64,000 nt of DNA from Alicyclobacillus sp. SO9 (GCF_016406125.1 NZ_CP066339.1:3782001-3846000); one strand, 5' to 3'. Positions 35,292 through 44,024 are shown, numbered from the stretch's first letter. Notes: generated by a model not told the origin, from the sequence alone. Numbers and translations are program-made.

Positions 35292-36808
35292 TAGTTGCCA
35301 CCCCCTGTGCGACTGGAACTGCTGCGGCTTGCACTTCCACCGCCACTGCCCCCGCTGTTGCGGGTACCTCCACGGTTAAAGTTTCCCCCTCCAAATCCAC
35401 CGCCTCCGCTCAACCGGCCAATTCCGCGGAAAGCACTCCCGCTGCCGCCGTTGCTGCTGCTACTGCCGCTGGATTGACTTGCAATCGGCAAGACCAAGGC
35501 GATTTGCTGGCCCGATTTCAGACCACTTGTAATTTGCACTGTATTCCCTCCGTACAGCCCCACGCTCACAGGATGAAATACCAACCCCGACGGTACGTTG
35601 CTTGTGCTTGCAGACTGGGTTTTAGCTGCACTGGATTGTCCGTTGCTGCCGTTACTCGAACTCCCCCCCGACCTGCCGTTTGCACCCGAGCTGGCACTTG
35701 ACCCGCCAGACCCGCCTGTGGCACCTGAGCCGCTCGCACCGCCGGTTCCCGCCTTTTCATACACGCCGATTTGTCCATGAGACTGTGTCAAAGCCGCTGT
35801 CGGTACGGTAACAACGTTTTTCGCTTGCTTCTCCGTGACTTCCACAGACACACTGGCGCCTGGAAGCATCGTGATTCCTGACTGAGTCGGTTTATCAACC
35901 TGAATGATGGCCGGATAGGTGGTGACTCCGCTGGATGTCTGCGGGATCAGCTGCACGCTTTTCACTTTCCCGGTTAAGAATCCCCCACCGGTTGAAGACA
36001 GCGAAATTCTCGCCTGTTGACCAGGGTGTACCTGGGACACATCCGCTTGTGCAACACTGGCTTGGACCTCAAAATGCGAAGACGACAGGTCAGTAATCGT
36101 TGCAATCGTATTACCCGATGCGCTGCCTCCTCCCGATAGGCTTCCTGAGCCGCCGCCTGAGCCTGTTCCCGTGCTGGACGAGGTTGACGAGCTTGTAGAA
36201 GTGGAGGAATTTGGATTAGCCACTGTCATGATGGTTCCTGAAATCGGACTGGTAATAGTACAAGCAGAGATTTGATTTTCGATGGATATCACGTTGGCAT
36301 TTGCCTGGTCCACTGATGCCTGTGCTTGCGCTACGACATTCGGATCGGGCTGTGTTGTCTGCGTTTGACCCTTTACGGTCGTTGTAGTTGGTTCCTGTGC
36401 TTGTGCTAATTTAGCCTGTGCGCTGGAAAGCTGAGCTTTGGCCTGTTCCAGTTGCAGTTCCAGACTGCTTGTGTCAAGATGAGCCAGCACTTGTCCTTTC
36501 TTTACTTTCTGTCCCACCTTCACAGACACGGACTTTAACGTGCCGCTGGCAGACACTGTTGCCTGATTGGTTGGTTCGAGAGTGCCCGAGAAACTCACCG
36601 CCTGGGAAACTGTACCGGTTGATGCCTGAATCCATCGAATCTGGTAAGCTGGAGATGCTGAAGCAGTCGTATGCTGGCGCACGATTGCATATGTGCTGCC
36701 GCCAGCTGCAATGACGACGACCGCAATCCAAGGAAAGGGCCGTTTCCACCATGATTTTTTCTTAAGATATAAGTCCTCTTCGAGTGCTGCCGAATCTTTT
36801 GATTCCAC
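35291..36808 (-). CDS. MacA/YknX-like membrane fusion (HlyD-family) protein with Gly/Ser-rich tail
   Basis: About 505 residues. N-terminal anchor (PFPWIAVVVIAAGGSTYAIV), a biotinyl-lipoyl half motif (SGTLKSVSVKVGQKVKKGQV), a coiled-coil hairpin (LELQLEQAKAQLSSAQAKLA), and beta-barrel domains. Two long Gly/Ser/Asn low-complexity stretches, one inside the domain after YEKAGTGG and one at the C-terminus, are unusual for MacA. GTG 36808 with AAGGAGGCCGTAAA upstream is the start; the frame runs upstream but lacks a better site. First gene of the export operon; TGGAGA repeats lie 100-140 bp upstream. Confidence 0.92.
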   Translation of the reverse strand: MESKDSAALEEDLYLKKKSWWKRPFPWIAVVVIAAGGSTYAIVRQHTTASASPAYQIRWIQASTGTVSQAVSFSGTLEPTNQATVSASGTLKSVSVKVGQKVKKGQVLAHLDTSSLELQLEQAKAQLSSAQAKLAQAQEPTTTTVKGQTQTTQPDPNVVAQAQASVDQANANVISIENQISACTITSPISGTIMTVANPNSSTSTSSSTSSSTGTGSGGGSGSLSGGGSASGNTIATITDLSSSHFEVQASVAQADVSQVHPGQQARISLSSTGGGFLTGKVKSVQLIPQTSSGVTTYPAIIQVDKPTQSGITMLPGASVSVEVTEKQAKNVVTVPTAALTQSHGQIGVYEKAGTGGASGSGATGGSGGSSASSGANGRSGGSSSNGSNGQSSAAKTQSASTSNVPSGLVFHPVSVGLYGGNTVQITSGLKSGQQIALVLPIASQSSGSSSSNGGSGSAFRGIGRLSGGGGFGGGNFNRGGTRNSGGSGGGSASRSSSSRTGGGN

Positions 36809-36909
36809 TTTACGGCCTCCTTCAGTAACCGTGACAATATGAACTTTTGCAGTTCGCCTTTGATGTGTTTTTGACATCTTAAGTCTATTGTTTCTGGGCA
36901 TTTCTTTGA

Positions 36910-36948
36910 TGGAGAAGCTTTGTAAATGATATGGAGAAGATGTGGAGG
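36910..36948. promoter_or_regulatory. Four-box direct repeat, 11-bp period (macA operon / divergent glycosidase)
   Basis: TGGAGA (36910), TGTAAA (36921), TGGAGA (36932) and TGGAGG (36943) start at exact 11-bp intervals. This fits tandem binding of OmpR-family dimers on one DNA face. It lies between macA (start 36808) and a divergent gene at 37033. Confidence 0.5.
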
Positions 36949-37032
36949 CTGGACAAAAAAACCTTTTCTTTTTACGAAGACATCTGGCAGGATTCATGAT
37001 AGATAATATAGAAAGCCCATGGTCGGATAGGA

Positions 37033-38121
37033 GTGACAGATTCAGTGAGACTGCTGCGATTCATTCGCTTTGTCGCAATCACGATGATATATGGTTTCAT
37101 ATCCTGCAGTTTGCTCATATTTCACGGACCGTTTCCCAATGTAAAACTCTTTATCGTTGATTCTTTGACAACGTCGATGCACGGCTATTTACTGCGACCC
37201 TTGTCTATGTATACTCTTCCAGTTTCATACATCAGCGCTCATGCGCCTCAGCTTAGGAATACCAAGGTGCGTACTAGTCCTGTCATGGCGCATATGAATT
37301 ACCAAAGCGTACACAACAACTCAATTCAGGTGAAGACGTACAATGGAAAGACGTTTTCCGCCAAAATTATGCTGATTCGCGATCCCAAGCGATTGAGGGT
37401 TTTGGTCACCAAACATCTCGGTAACGTCGGACAGTCGGTCAGTACCATGGCCAAAGAATACGGAGCCGTTGCTGCCATCAACGGAGGCGGATTCCGAGAC
37501 GGTCATTACAAGGGGACCGGCGGCATTCCCATCGGCATCACCATCGCTGACGGGAAAGTCGTCCAGTCTGACAACAGTAAGCAGGCCCCAGTTATTGGGT
37601 TCACACAACAGGGCGCAATGATTGCCGGCGCCTATTCTCTGCCGCAATTGAAAAAACTGCACGTGGATGAGGCCCTGTCATTCGGCCCTGTCTTGGTGCA
37701 AAACGGCAAAGGTCTTATGCAGGGCAACGGCGGCTGGGGCTACGCGCCAAGGGCAGCCATTGGACAAAGGAAAGACGGTACCATTATATTGATTGAGACA
37801 GACGGGAGAACCCCGCAACACGTCGGGGCTACACTGACTGATGTTCAGAACCTAATGCTGCAATACGGCGCAACCGTGGCAGTAAACCTGGACGGCGGTT
37901 CCAGCACGACTCTCGTTGAAAACGGAAAACTCATAAATCACCCGTCGGACATTCTGGGTGAGCGAAAAGTGGCTACAGCCATCGCCATCATGCCTGAAGG
38001 TTGGAACAGCACATCTGGATCTGGAAGCGGATCTTCGTCTGGAACCGGATCGTCATCTGGCAACGGCACTGCATCCGGGGGCGGATCTTCGTCTGGAAGC
38101 GGCAGCAGCACAGGTAATTAA
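37033..38121 (+). CDS. Exported phosphodiester glycosidase-like (NAGPA domain) protein
   Basis: 362 residues. One N-terminal helix (FVAITMIYGFISCSLLIFHG), then an NAGPA-type domain, with AAINGGGFRDG, the APRAAIGQRKDGTIILIETD block and VNLDGGSSTTLVENG, which fit the family's catalytic DGG(G/S)S motif. The last 35 residues are Gly/Ser repeats. NAGPA-like enzymes remove sugar phosphates or act on exopolysaccharide and wall polymers. GTG start at 37033 or 37045. It is divergent from macA and shares the TGGAGA-box region. Confidence 0.85.
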   Translation: MTDSVRLLRFIRFVAITMIYGFISCSLLIFHGPFPNVKLFIVDSLTTSMHGYLLRPLSMYTLPVSYISAHAPQLRNTKVRTSPVMAHMNYQSVHNNSIQVKTYNGKTFSAKIMLIRDPKRLRVLVTKHLGNVGQSVSTMAKEYGAVAAINGGGFRDGHYKGTGGIPIGITIADGKVVQSDNSKQAPVIGFTQQGAMIAGAYSLPQLKKLHVDEALSFGPVLVQNGKGLMQGNGGWGYAPRAAIGQRKDGTIILIETDGRTPQHVGATLTDVQNLMLQYGATVAVNLDGGSSTTLVENGKLINHPSDILGERKVATAIAIMPEGWNSTSGSGSGSSSGTGSSSGNGTASGGGSSSGSGSSTGN

Positions 38122-38246
38122 AGAAAATTTGTCATCGCGGTGAAAGGAAAACCAGGCAGTTGAGAGACGCAGTACAACGCAAGACGGAAGCCGGGTAGTA
38201 GAGAGAGGAAAGGCACACCGTAGAAAGACGGAAAGGCGGACAGTAA

Positions 38247-39584
38247 TTGAAAAGCAAAACACTACGCAGGTGGACAATCTGGCTGGCTGTTATCACAATC
38301 GCAGAGGTTGGTGTTTTTCATCACTACAACCAGCAGTTGACCCCGAACAGCCAAGTCTCTCCTGTTCGAAAATACAGCCAGAGCGATTTTCATCTGATTT
38401 CAAACATTGGTACAACCAAGTTGCAACATCACCTGTATGCCCTGAGTCCGGACCATTCAAACTTTGCCTATATAACCGCAAAGAATACTTTTTTGGTTAC
38501 TGACACACAGTCTGGCAAAGTCCTTGTGAATAAGCCTCTGAGCTACAAGCCGGACTTTATCAAGTGGATTGATAACAGCCAACTGATTGTGGGAACTGAA
38601 AATCCGGACCAAAATGGGTTAAAAAACATTCGTTTTAATACGTTTGACGTGAACAGCAAAACATTCCGGTTAATTCACGTTTTTAAACAGTACAAACAAA
38701 ACGCATCACTTGAGAATGTGGCCTTCAGTCCCTATACCAATGATGTATATGTCCTCTTAGGAGGATCTAATAAATCCCTAGAATACCATTTTAACACGAA
38801 TAACACGATGTTTCCATATCCACTGTCAGGGCGATTGGTTCGGAATTTAATGGTGTCCCAAACATCCGATCAACTCTATTATCAAGATGTAGCCAACGGC
38901 CAACCCAACGTTTGGGTATATGACTTCCATACTTCAGCGAGTCACTTAATTTCAAGGGATGCCAAATTACTCCATATTAATAATAATACTTTGACCTATG
39001 CTCAGCTAAATCAAAGCGGCTCAGCAACTGTTTTAAAGACGGTTTCCAGTTGGAAAAATGGATCAAAAACACTGCTGAAGTTGTCGTCTCCAATACCCTT
39101 CTCACAGTTGTTCATGTACAAGAATCAAGTTTACCGTGTAGGGTCAACAAAAATGACGAACCTTAAAACGAAGAAGACCATCACGCTACCTGACAATCAG
39201 AGTATTGTGAATTGGCAAGGCAACTTGTACCTTCTACAGGCAAGCGGAAAGGTGTATTATTTTGACCCGTCTGCGCAAACCGGCGCAGCAACCGCCAACC
39301 AGTCCAGTGGAGGCGGAACAAGGCCAGCCGGATCGTCCAAGAAATCCAACAGCGGTAACACAGGTTCGTCCTCATCATCCGGCGGCCAAGGCGGTTCTTC
39401 ATCCGGCAATCAGGGCGGCGGCCAGAGCAGTCAAGGCGGTTCTGGAGGGGGGAGCACCGGTACGTCTGGTTCAACGGGATCGACCGGTTCATCCGGCACA
39501 TCATCAGGCTCAGGAAACTCCGGAGGATCTGGCAGTTCCGGCGGCTCTATTACAGGAAACAGCATCATCACGCCGAGCAAATAA
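38247..39584 (+). CDS. Exported beta-propeller-like protein with Gly/Ser-rich tail
   Basis: 445 residues from TTG. A signal anchor (TIWLAVITIAEVGVFHH) precedes a repeat-rich body resembling a TolB/WD40-type propeller, with blades such as HLYALSPDHSNFAYITAKN and NVAFSPYTNDVYVLLGG. About 95 terminal residues are Gly/Ser/Thr-rich. No enzyme motif seen. It follows the NAGPA gene by 125 bp and ends at a strong terminator. It may be a wall-spanning scaffold or sensor. Confidence 0.7.
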   Translation: MKSKTLRRWTIWLAVITIAEVGVFHHYNQQLTPNSQVSPVRKYSQSDFHLISNIGTTKLQHHLYALSPDHSNFAYITAKNTFLVTDTQSGKVLVNKPLSYKPDFIKWIDNSQLIVGTENPDQNGLKNIRFNTFDVNSKTFRLIHVFKQYKQNASLENVAFSPYTNDVYVLLGGSNKSLEYHFNTNNTMFPYPLSGRLVRNLMVSQTSDQLYYQDVANGQPNVWVYDFHTSASHLISRDAKLLHINNNTLTYAQLNQSGSATVLKTVSSWKNGSKTLLKLSSPIPFSQLFMYKNQVYRVGSTKMTNLKTKKTITLPDNQSIVNWQGNLYLLQASGKVYYFDPSAQTGAATANQSSGGGTRPAGSSKKSNSGNTGSSSSSGGQGGSSSGNQGGGQSSQGGSGGGSTGTSGSTGSTGSSGTSSGSGNSGGSGSSGGSITGNSIITPSK

Positions 39585-39618
39585 ACAATAGACCAGATGC
39601 GGTCTCATGAATCGATGA

Positions 39619-39653
39619 TAAAACCGGCACAATGTCCCGCGTGCCGGTTTTTT
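39619..39653 (+). terminator. Strong rho-independent terminator
   Basis: AAACCGGCAC (39621-39630) pairs with GTGCCGGTTT (39641-39650), followed by TTT, giving a six-T tract. It closes the propeller gene and marks the left border of the repeat array. Confidence 0.9.
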
Positions 39654-39697
39654 GTCCTCAACCTGCCTCGCGGATGAATGGCTCCCGTTCCCTGTCC

Positions 39698-40838
39698 GGC
39701 GCGCGTTGGTTAGGGATCCTTTTGCTCCCTATCACGACGCGCGCCAAAAAATAGTGATCCATTCGATCACTATTGCAAGCGGGCCGTCTTGAATAGGGAT
39801 CCCGTTGCTCCCTATCACCCGCGCTCCATTCTGCCGCCTCCCACATTAGGGATCATTTATGACACTAACGTTCCCGGGCACGGACCATTAGGGATCTTTG
39901 GGATCCCAATCCCAGTGGGCCAGCACCATTAAGGATCATTGCGATCACTAACCGCCGCACGCCAGTCCTGACAGCCTGCGGCGGCAGCGGGATCGACAGG
40001 ATGGAACGGGTTTGAACAAGACATAAGCGGAATGACGGAATTTATTAACTTAGGATACTGTTACATCCAGTTCGATGCACGGCAGACCCGGTGCAGGTTC
40101 TTCGTCTGGGCTCAGTTCTCCGAAATGTCAGCGCGCGCTGGTTAGTGATCCTTTTGCTCCCTATCACGACGCGCTCCAAAGAATAGTGATCCATTCGATC
40201 ACTATTGCAAGCGGGCCGTCTTGAATAGGGATCCCGTTGCTCCCTATCACCCGCGCTCCATTCTGCCGCCTCCCACATTAGGGATCATCTATGACACTAA
40301 CGTTCCCGGGCACGGAGCATTAGGGATCTTTGGGATCCCAATCCCATTGGGCCAGCACCATTAAGGATCATTGCGATCACTAACTGCCGCACGGCCAGTC
40401 CTGCCAGCCTGCGACGGCAGCGGGATCGACAGGATGGAACGGGTTTGAACAAGACATAAGCGGAATGACGGAATTTATTAACTCAGAATACTGTTACATC
40501 CAGTTCGATGCACAGCAGAGCCGGTGCAAGTTCTTCGTCTGGGCTCAGTTCTCCGAAATGCCAGCGCGCGCTGGTTAGTGATCCTTTTGCTCCCTATCAC
40601 GACGCGCTCCAAAGAATAGTGATCGATTCGATCCCTATCCCCAGTAGCCGTCCAGAATAGGGATCCCGTTGCTCCCTATCACATACGCCCGCCTCTGCCC
40701 CCTCCCACATTAGGGAGCTTTGCGATCACTAATGTTCCCGGGCCCGGAGCATTAGGGATCTTTGGGATCCCAATCCCATTGGGCCAGCACCGTTAAGGAT
40801 CATTGCGATCACTAACCCCGCACGCCAGTCCTGCCAGC
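39698..40838. repeat. Tandem array of about 432-bp units built from GATC-centred hairpins (non-coding)
   Basis: Two full copies and one partial copy: first units begin near 39698, 40130 and 40563 (the TAG(G/T)GATCC landmark is at 39711, 40143 and 40576, periods 432 and 433). Each copy contains about six short palindromic modules of the type TTAG(G/T)GATC-N4/5-GATC(A/C)CTAA. The best is a perfect 10-bp hairpin AATAGTGATC / GATCACTATT with loop CATTC (39750-39774 and 40182-40206). About ten GATC sites occur per unit against fewer than two expected. Spacers include GCGGGATCGACAGGATGG and TGACGGAATTTATTAAC. Copies 1 and 2 differ at scattered positions; copy 3 changes inside several stems. Minus-strand open frames inside are by-products of the repeats. 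Function unknown. Confidence 0.9.
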
Positions 40839-40923
40839 TTCCTCTTCCTCTTCCTCTTCCTCTTCCTCTTCCTCTTCCTCTTCCTCTTCCTCTTCCTCTT
40901 CCTCTTCCTCTTCCTCTTCCTCT
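40838..40923. repeat. Hexanucleotide microsatellite (TTCCTC)n, about 14 copies
   Basis: About 14 uninterrupted copies of TTCCTC end 26 bp downstream of the galE stop codon and directly cut off the third GATC unit. On the galE strand this is a purine tract (GAGGAA)n that could form triplex DNA or act as a slippage site. Confidence 0.95.
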
Positions 40924-40948
40924 CTTTGCTTCTGCCCCAACGCGCTGT

Positions 40949-41944
40949 CTAGTTGCCCGCGTAGCCTGCAGGATGAGACTTGTGCCACTTCCAGGCTGTA
41001 GCTACCATGGTCTCCAGATCGTCGAATTGCGGGTTCCAGTTCAGCGCCCGCTTTGCTTCGTTGGACGATGCCACTAAGACTGCGGGATCGCCTGCCCGTC
41101 TATCTGCTTTTTCCGCTGGAATCGCTATTTCTGTAACTTTACGTGCGACTTCGATAACCGTCTGTACCGAGAATCCGTTACCGTTCCCCAAATTATAGGA
41201 CTCTGCTGTTACCTGGCCTGAGCGCAGCCGCTCAACAGCTAAACGGTGGGCACTGGCTAAATCCATGACGTGAATATAATCGCGGACACAAGTACCGTCT
41301 TCTGTGGGATAATCCGAACCGAAAATGCTGACCTGTTCCCTCTGACCCAATGCAGTCTGTAGAATAATGGGAATCAGGTGTGTTTCTGGATTGTGATCCT
41401 CTCCAATAGGCAAGTCCGGATGTGCCCCTGCAGCATTAAAATAACGCAGCCGAACTGACTGTAAGCCATAGGCTTCATAAGACCAGTCCATCATCTTCTC
41501 TATTGCCAGTTTCGTTTCACCATAAGGATTGGTTGGAGTTTTACGATCACGCTCATCAATCGGCATTCTTTCAGGCTCCCCATACACGGCTGCCGTTGAC
41601 GAAAACACTATCCTCTTAACTCCTGTTTCAACCATGACTGAAAGCAAGCGCGTCGTCGCACCAACGTTGTTTTCATAGTACTTGAGAGGATTTTGCACAC
41701 TCTCGCCGACCAAGGAGTTGGCTGCAAAGTGAATCACAGAATCGACCTCATGTTGCCGTATAATCTTGCGCATTTGTTCTGACTCTCTGATGTCGCAGTC
41801 ATAAAACGGAACACCATCCAGTACTGCCTCTCGATGACCTGTTGTGAGATTGTCAACCACAACGACTTGCTCCCCGTGACTGACCAGTTCAGCCACTGTA
41901 TGACTTCCGATATAACCAGCTCCGCCGGTAACTAAAACAGACAT
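40949..41944 (-). CDS. galE: UDP-glucose 4-epimerase
   Basis: 331 residues. Interconverts UDP-glucose and UDP-galactose with bound NAD. Rossmann motif VTGGAGYIGSH at the N-terminus, the SSTAAVYG serine region, catalytic YGETK (Tyr and Lys) and the substrate region RYFNAAGAHP. ATG follows GGGGAGGACTGTTCA. Stands alone; provides precursor for surface polysaccharide. Confidence 0.96.
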   Translation of the reverse strand: MSVLVTGGAGYIGSHTVAELVSHGEQVVVVDNLTTGHREAVLDGVPFYDCDIRESEQMRKIIRQHEVDSVIHFAANSLVGESVQNPLKYYENNVGATTRLLSVMVETGVKRIVFSSTAAVYGEPERMPIDERDRKTPTNPYGETKLAIEKMMDWSYEAYGLQSVRLRYFNAAGAHPDLPIGEDHNPETHLIPIILQTALGQREQVSIFGSDYPTEDGTCVRDYIHVMDLASAHRLAVERLRSGQVTAESYNLGNGNGFSVQTVIEVARKVTEIAIPAEKADRRAGDPAVLVASSNEAKRALNWNPQFDDLETMVATAWKWHKSHPAGYAGN

Positions 41945-42102
41945 TGAACAGTCCTCCCCAGTGTAGAAACCAATGACATCAAAATGAGTCTACCGAAGTC
42001 TAAGTGAATTTTCACCGTTTAAATCTTTTTTAAAAATTTTTGGACATTCTATGTATGTGGTATCCGCCACAAGTCTAAGCAAGATACTCAGGAGGATGAG
42101 TA

Positions 42103-42855
42103 ATGAACAAGAAAGTAAGATGGATGACAATTACAGGGTTAGCTGCAACCGCCTCTATCGTCGGCGCACTGACCTACAGTATTCCAACTACATTCGCCCA
42201 AACCACTCAACCCGCCGTGCAACAAACTAACCATACGACGAAACCGGCACAGTTGAAAACCTATGAAGCACAATTGAAAACAATCCGAGAGACTGAAAAA
42301 CAAATCAACGCGCAGTTAAAAGCAGCCCATGCTAAATGGAAAGACTCACACCAAAACCCAATGAGCCAATTGTCTGATGCCGAAAAGACCCAACTCTCGA
42401 CGCTTCGCAGCAAGCTGAAAGACATACGGGCTACGGAACAAAAGCTGCACGCACAAATTAAGGACATCAACCAACAAATCAAAGACGCCAGGGCCAAACA
42501 TGACAAAGCCTCCGTACAGAAACTAAAGACCACAAGGGCACCCCTGATTGAGCAGGCCAAGAGTCAGCGCGCTGATGCAGAGCAATTGAGAAAACAAGTT
42601 GAATCCTTAGTACCAAAAGACAAAATGAAAGCTTATAAGGAAGCAAGAAAAGCGCTTCAAGCGAAGGTTGCTCCGGTGCGCTCCACACTGAAAGACGCAC
42701 AACAAGAACGTAAGTCTATTGTACAGTCCGTTCAGAGTCATCGCCAGAATAAGGATTGGAGCGCTCTGACAACAGACCTACAGAAATTAATTCCTGTCGA
42801 ACAGCGAATCGTGTCTTCCAAGAAGCAGATTTTGCAGATTGTACAAAACGATTAG
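42103..42855 (+). CDS. Exported coiled-coil protein of unknown function
   Basis: 250 residues. A signal peptide (MNKKVRWMTITGLAATASIV...) with probable cleavage after TFA near residue 32, then an all-helical Lys/Gln/Ala-rich body with heptad-like repeats (QLSTLRSKLKDIRATEQKLH). No cysteines. Layout recalls Spy/CpxP-like or peptidoglycan-hydrolase regulator coiled coils, but no family is recognised. ATG follows CAGGAGGATGAGTA. Confidence 0.75.
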   Translation: MNKKVRWMTITGLAATASIVGALTYSIPTTFAQTTQPAVQQTNHTTKPAQLKTYEAQLKTIRETEKQINAQLKAAHAKWKDSHQNPMSQLSDAEKTQLSTLRSKLKDIRATEQKLHAQIKDINQQIKDARAKHDKASVQKLKTTRAPLIEQAKSQRADAEQLRKQVESLVPKDKMKAYKEARKALQAKVAPVRSTLKDAQQERKSIVQSVQSHRQNKDWSALTTDLQKLIPVEQRIVSSKKQILQIVQND

Positions 42856-42979
42856 ATAACCATCCTTTACAACTCGCACAGACGCTCGGCTGGGTGCCGG
42901 CCACATTCTTGTCCGGCACCTGCCGTCTCTTGGTTCCGTCCAATCACCTTCAAATCAAACGATGAGGGAGGCTAGCCCA

Positions 42980-43069
42980 ATGCACACCTATACCTGGAAA
43001 GAAATCATGTCTGCCATAGCAGCCGCAATTGTTCTGAGTTCCCTCGCTTTCGCACTGAGCTTGTACTAG
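42980..43069 (+). CDS. Tiny hydrophobic peptide (29 aa)
   Basis: ATG at 42980 follows GAGGGAGGCTAGCCCA, a strong binding site. The product has a short polar start (MHTYTWKEIM) and one helix (AIAAAIVLSSLAFALSLY), ending at TAG 43069. It could be a small membrane regulator. Too short for any family call. Confidence 0.5.
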   Translation: MHTYTWKEIMSAIAAAIVLSSLAFALSLY

Positions 43070-43154
43070 TGGGCGGGAATGATTACGAACATAAGAACGA
43101 AGCTGCCTTTGAAACCTTCTCGGAACTTTCCTTTGAATCCGTGGCGTAACAGCG

Positions 43155-43226
43155 CACTACAGTCACTACAGTCACTACAGTCACTACAGTCACTACAGTC
43201 ACTACAGTCTCTACAGTCACTACAGT
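43155..43226. repeat. Nine-bp tandem repeat CACTACAGT x8 at the SDR 3' end
   Basis: Eight back-to-back units; unit seven has one change. The last unit (43218-43226) contains the stop codon of the SDR gene, so the repeat on its strand reads (ACTGTAGTG)n with TAG in frame each time. It looks like serial duplication of the gene end. Not coding beyond the stop. Confidence 0.95.
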
Positions 43227-44008
43227 GCCTTTATCATGCCGCCGTCTACGAGTAGTGCCTGCCCGGTTATGTAAGACTGGGAAAACGATGATAAAAAGAC
43301 AACTGCTTTTGCAAACTCGTCCGCGTCGCCGTACCGTCCGACAGGTATATCTTTCACAAACTGATTGCGTACCGTCTCCATATCCATACCCGTACGTTGG
43401 CTAATCGCTGTATCCAATTGAATGACTCTGTCTGTTAAGATACGGCCAGGTGCAACCGTATTGACAAGAATGTTATCTGATGCCAGCTCGGACGCCAGGC
43501 TCTTCGTGAGAGCGTGCACTCCGGCCCTAATTGTGTTCGATAAAATCAGGTTATCTATCGGCTGCCGAATCGATGAAGATGTTATTGAAACAATTCGGCC
43601 TCCGTTACCTGCTCTCAAATGCGGCAGAGCCGAACGTACGAGCCGAATCATGCTCATTAGGTTCAGATTGAACGCATCTTCCCAATCGTCGTCACTAAAG
43701 TTGCTGAATCCGCCAGCAGGAGGACCACCCGCATTGGTCACCAAAACATCTAGAGAACCAGTGGCAGCGACTGCAGTATCAATTGCCCTCTCAATATCCG
43801 AGTTTTTCCTCACGTCCAGCACACACGTATGGACCCTCATACCTGTTTCCCGTTCAATGTCCGCAGCAGCGTCCCGCAAATTCGTTTCGTCGCGACTGGC
43901 GATGGTCACTGAAGCGCCTTCTCTTGCAAACTGTATCGCACATGCTTTCCCTAAGCCTTTGCTGGCAGCAGTGACCAGAACTGACTTGCCGGCCAATTTG
44001 AGATCCAC
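43220..44008 (-). CDS. Short-chain dehydrogenase/reductase with non-canonical active site
   Basis: 262 residues. NAD(P)-binding Rossmann fold with VTAASKGLGKA and the NAGG motif. At the place of the usual YxxxK pair the sequence reads SNTIRAGVHALTK, so Tyr is replaced by Ser and Lys by Arg; this SNxxR form marks a divergent SDR branch whose reaction is uncertain. GTG 44008 with AAAGGGGAAATACAG is chosen; ATG 44026 falls next to a heptamer repeat and has no binding site. Flanked by different tandem repeats on each side. Confidence 0.85.
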   Translation of the reverse strand: MDLKLAGKSVLVTAASKGLGKACAIQFAREGASVTIASRDETNLRDAAADIERETGMRVHTCVLDVRKNSDIERAIDTAVAATGSLDVLVTNAGGPPAGGFSNFSDDDWEDAFNLNLMSMIRLVRSALPHLRAGNGGRIVSITSSSIRQPIDNLILSNTIRAGVHALTKSLASELASDNILVNTVAPGRILTDRVIQLDTAISQRTGMDMETVRNQFVKDIPVGRYGDADEFAKAVVFLSSFSQSYITGQALLVDGGMIKAL

Positions 44009-44024
44009 CTGTATTTCCCCTTTC

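Noticed and set aside
39658-40278. Two similar minus-strand open frames (62 and 77 codons) in the repeat array
   Set aside because: They share sequence only because they lie in copies of the non-coding unit, have no ribosome binding site, and are not open in the third copy.
39698-40838. CRISPR array
   Set aside because: Units are 432 bp and repeated with their spacers; there are no short direct repeats with unique spacers and no cas genes.
43155-43226. CRISPR-like or regulatory iterons
   Set aside because: Units of nine bases are directly adjacent without spacers; this is a simple tandem repeat at a gene end.
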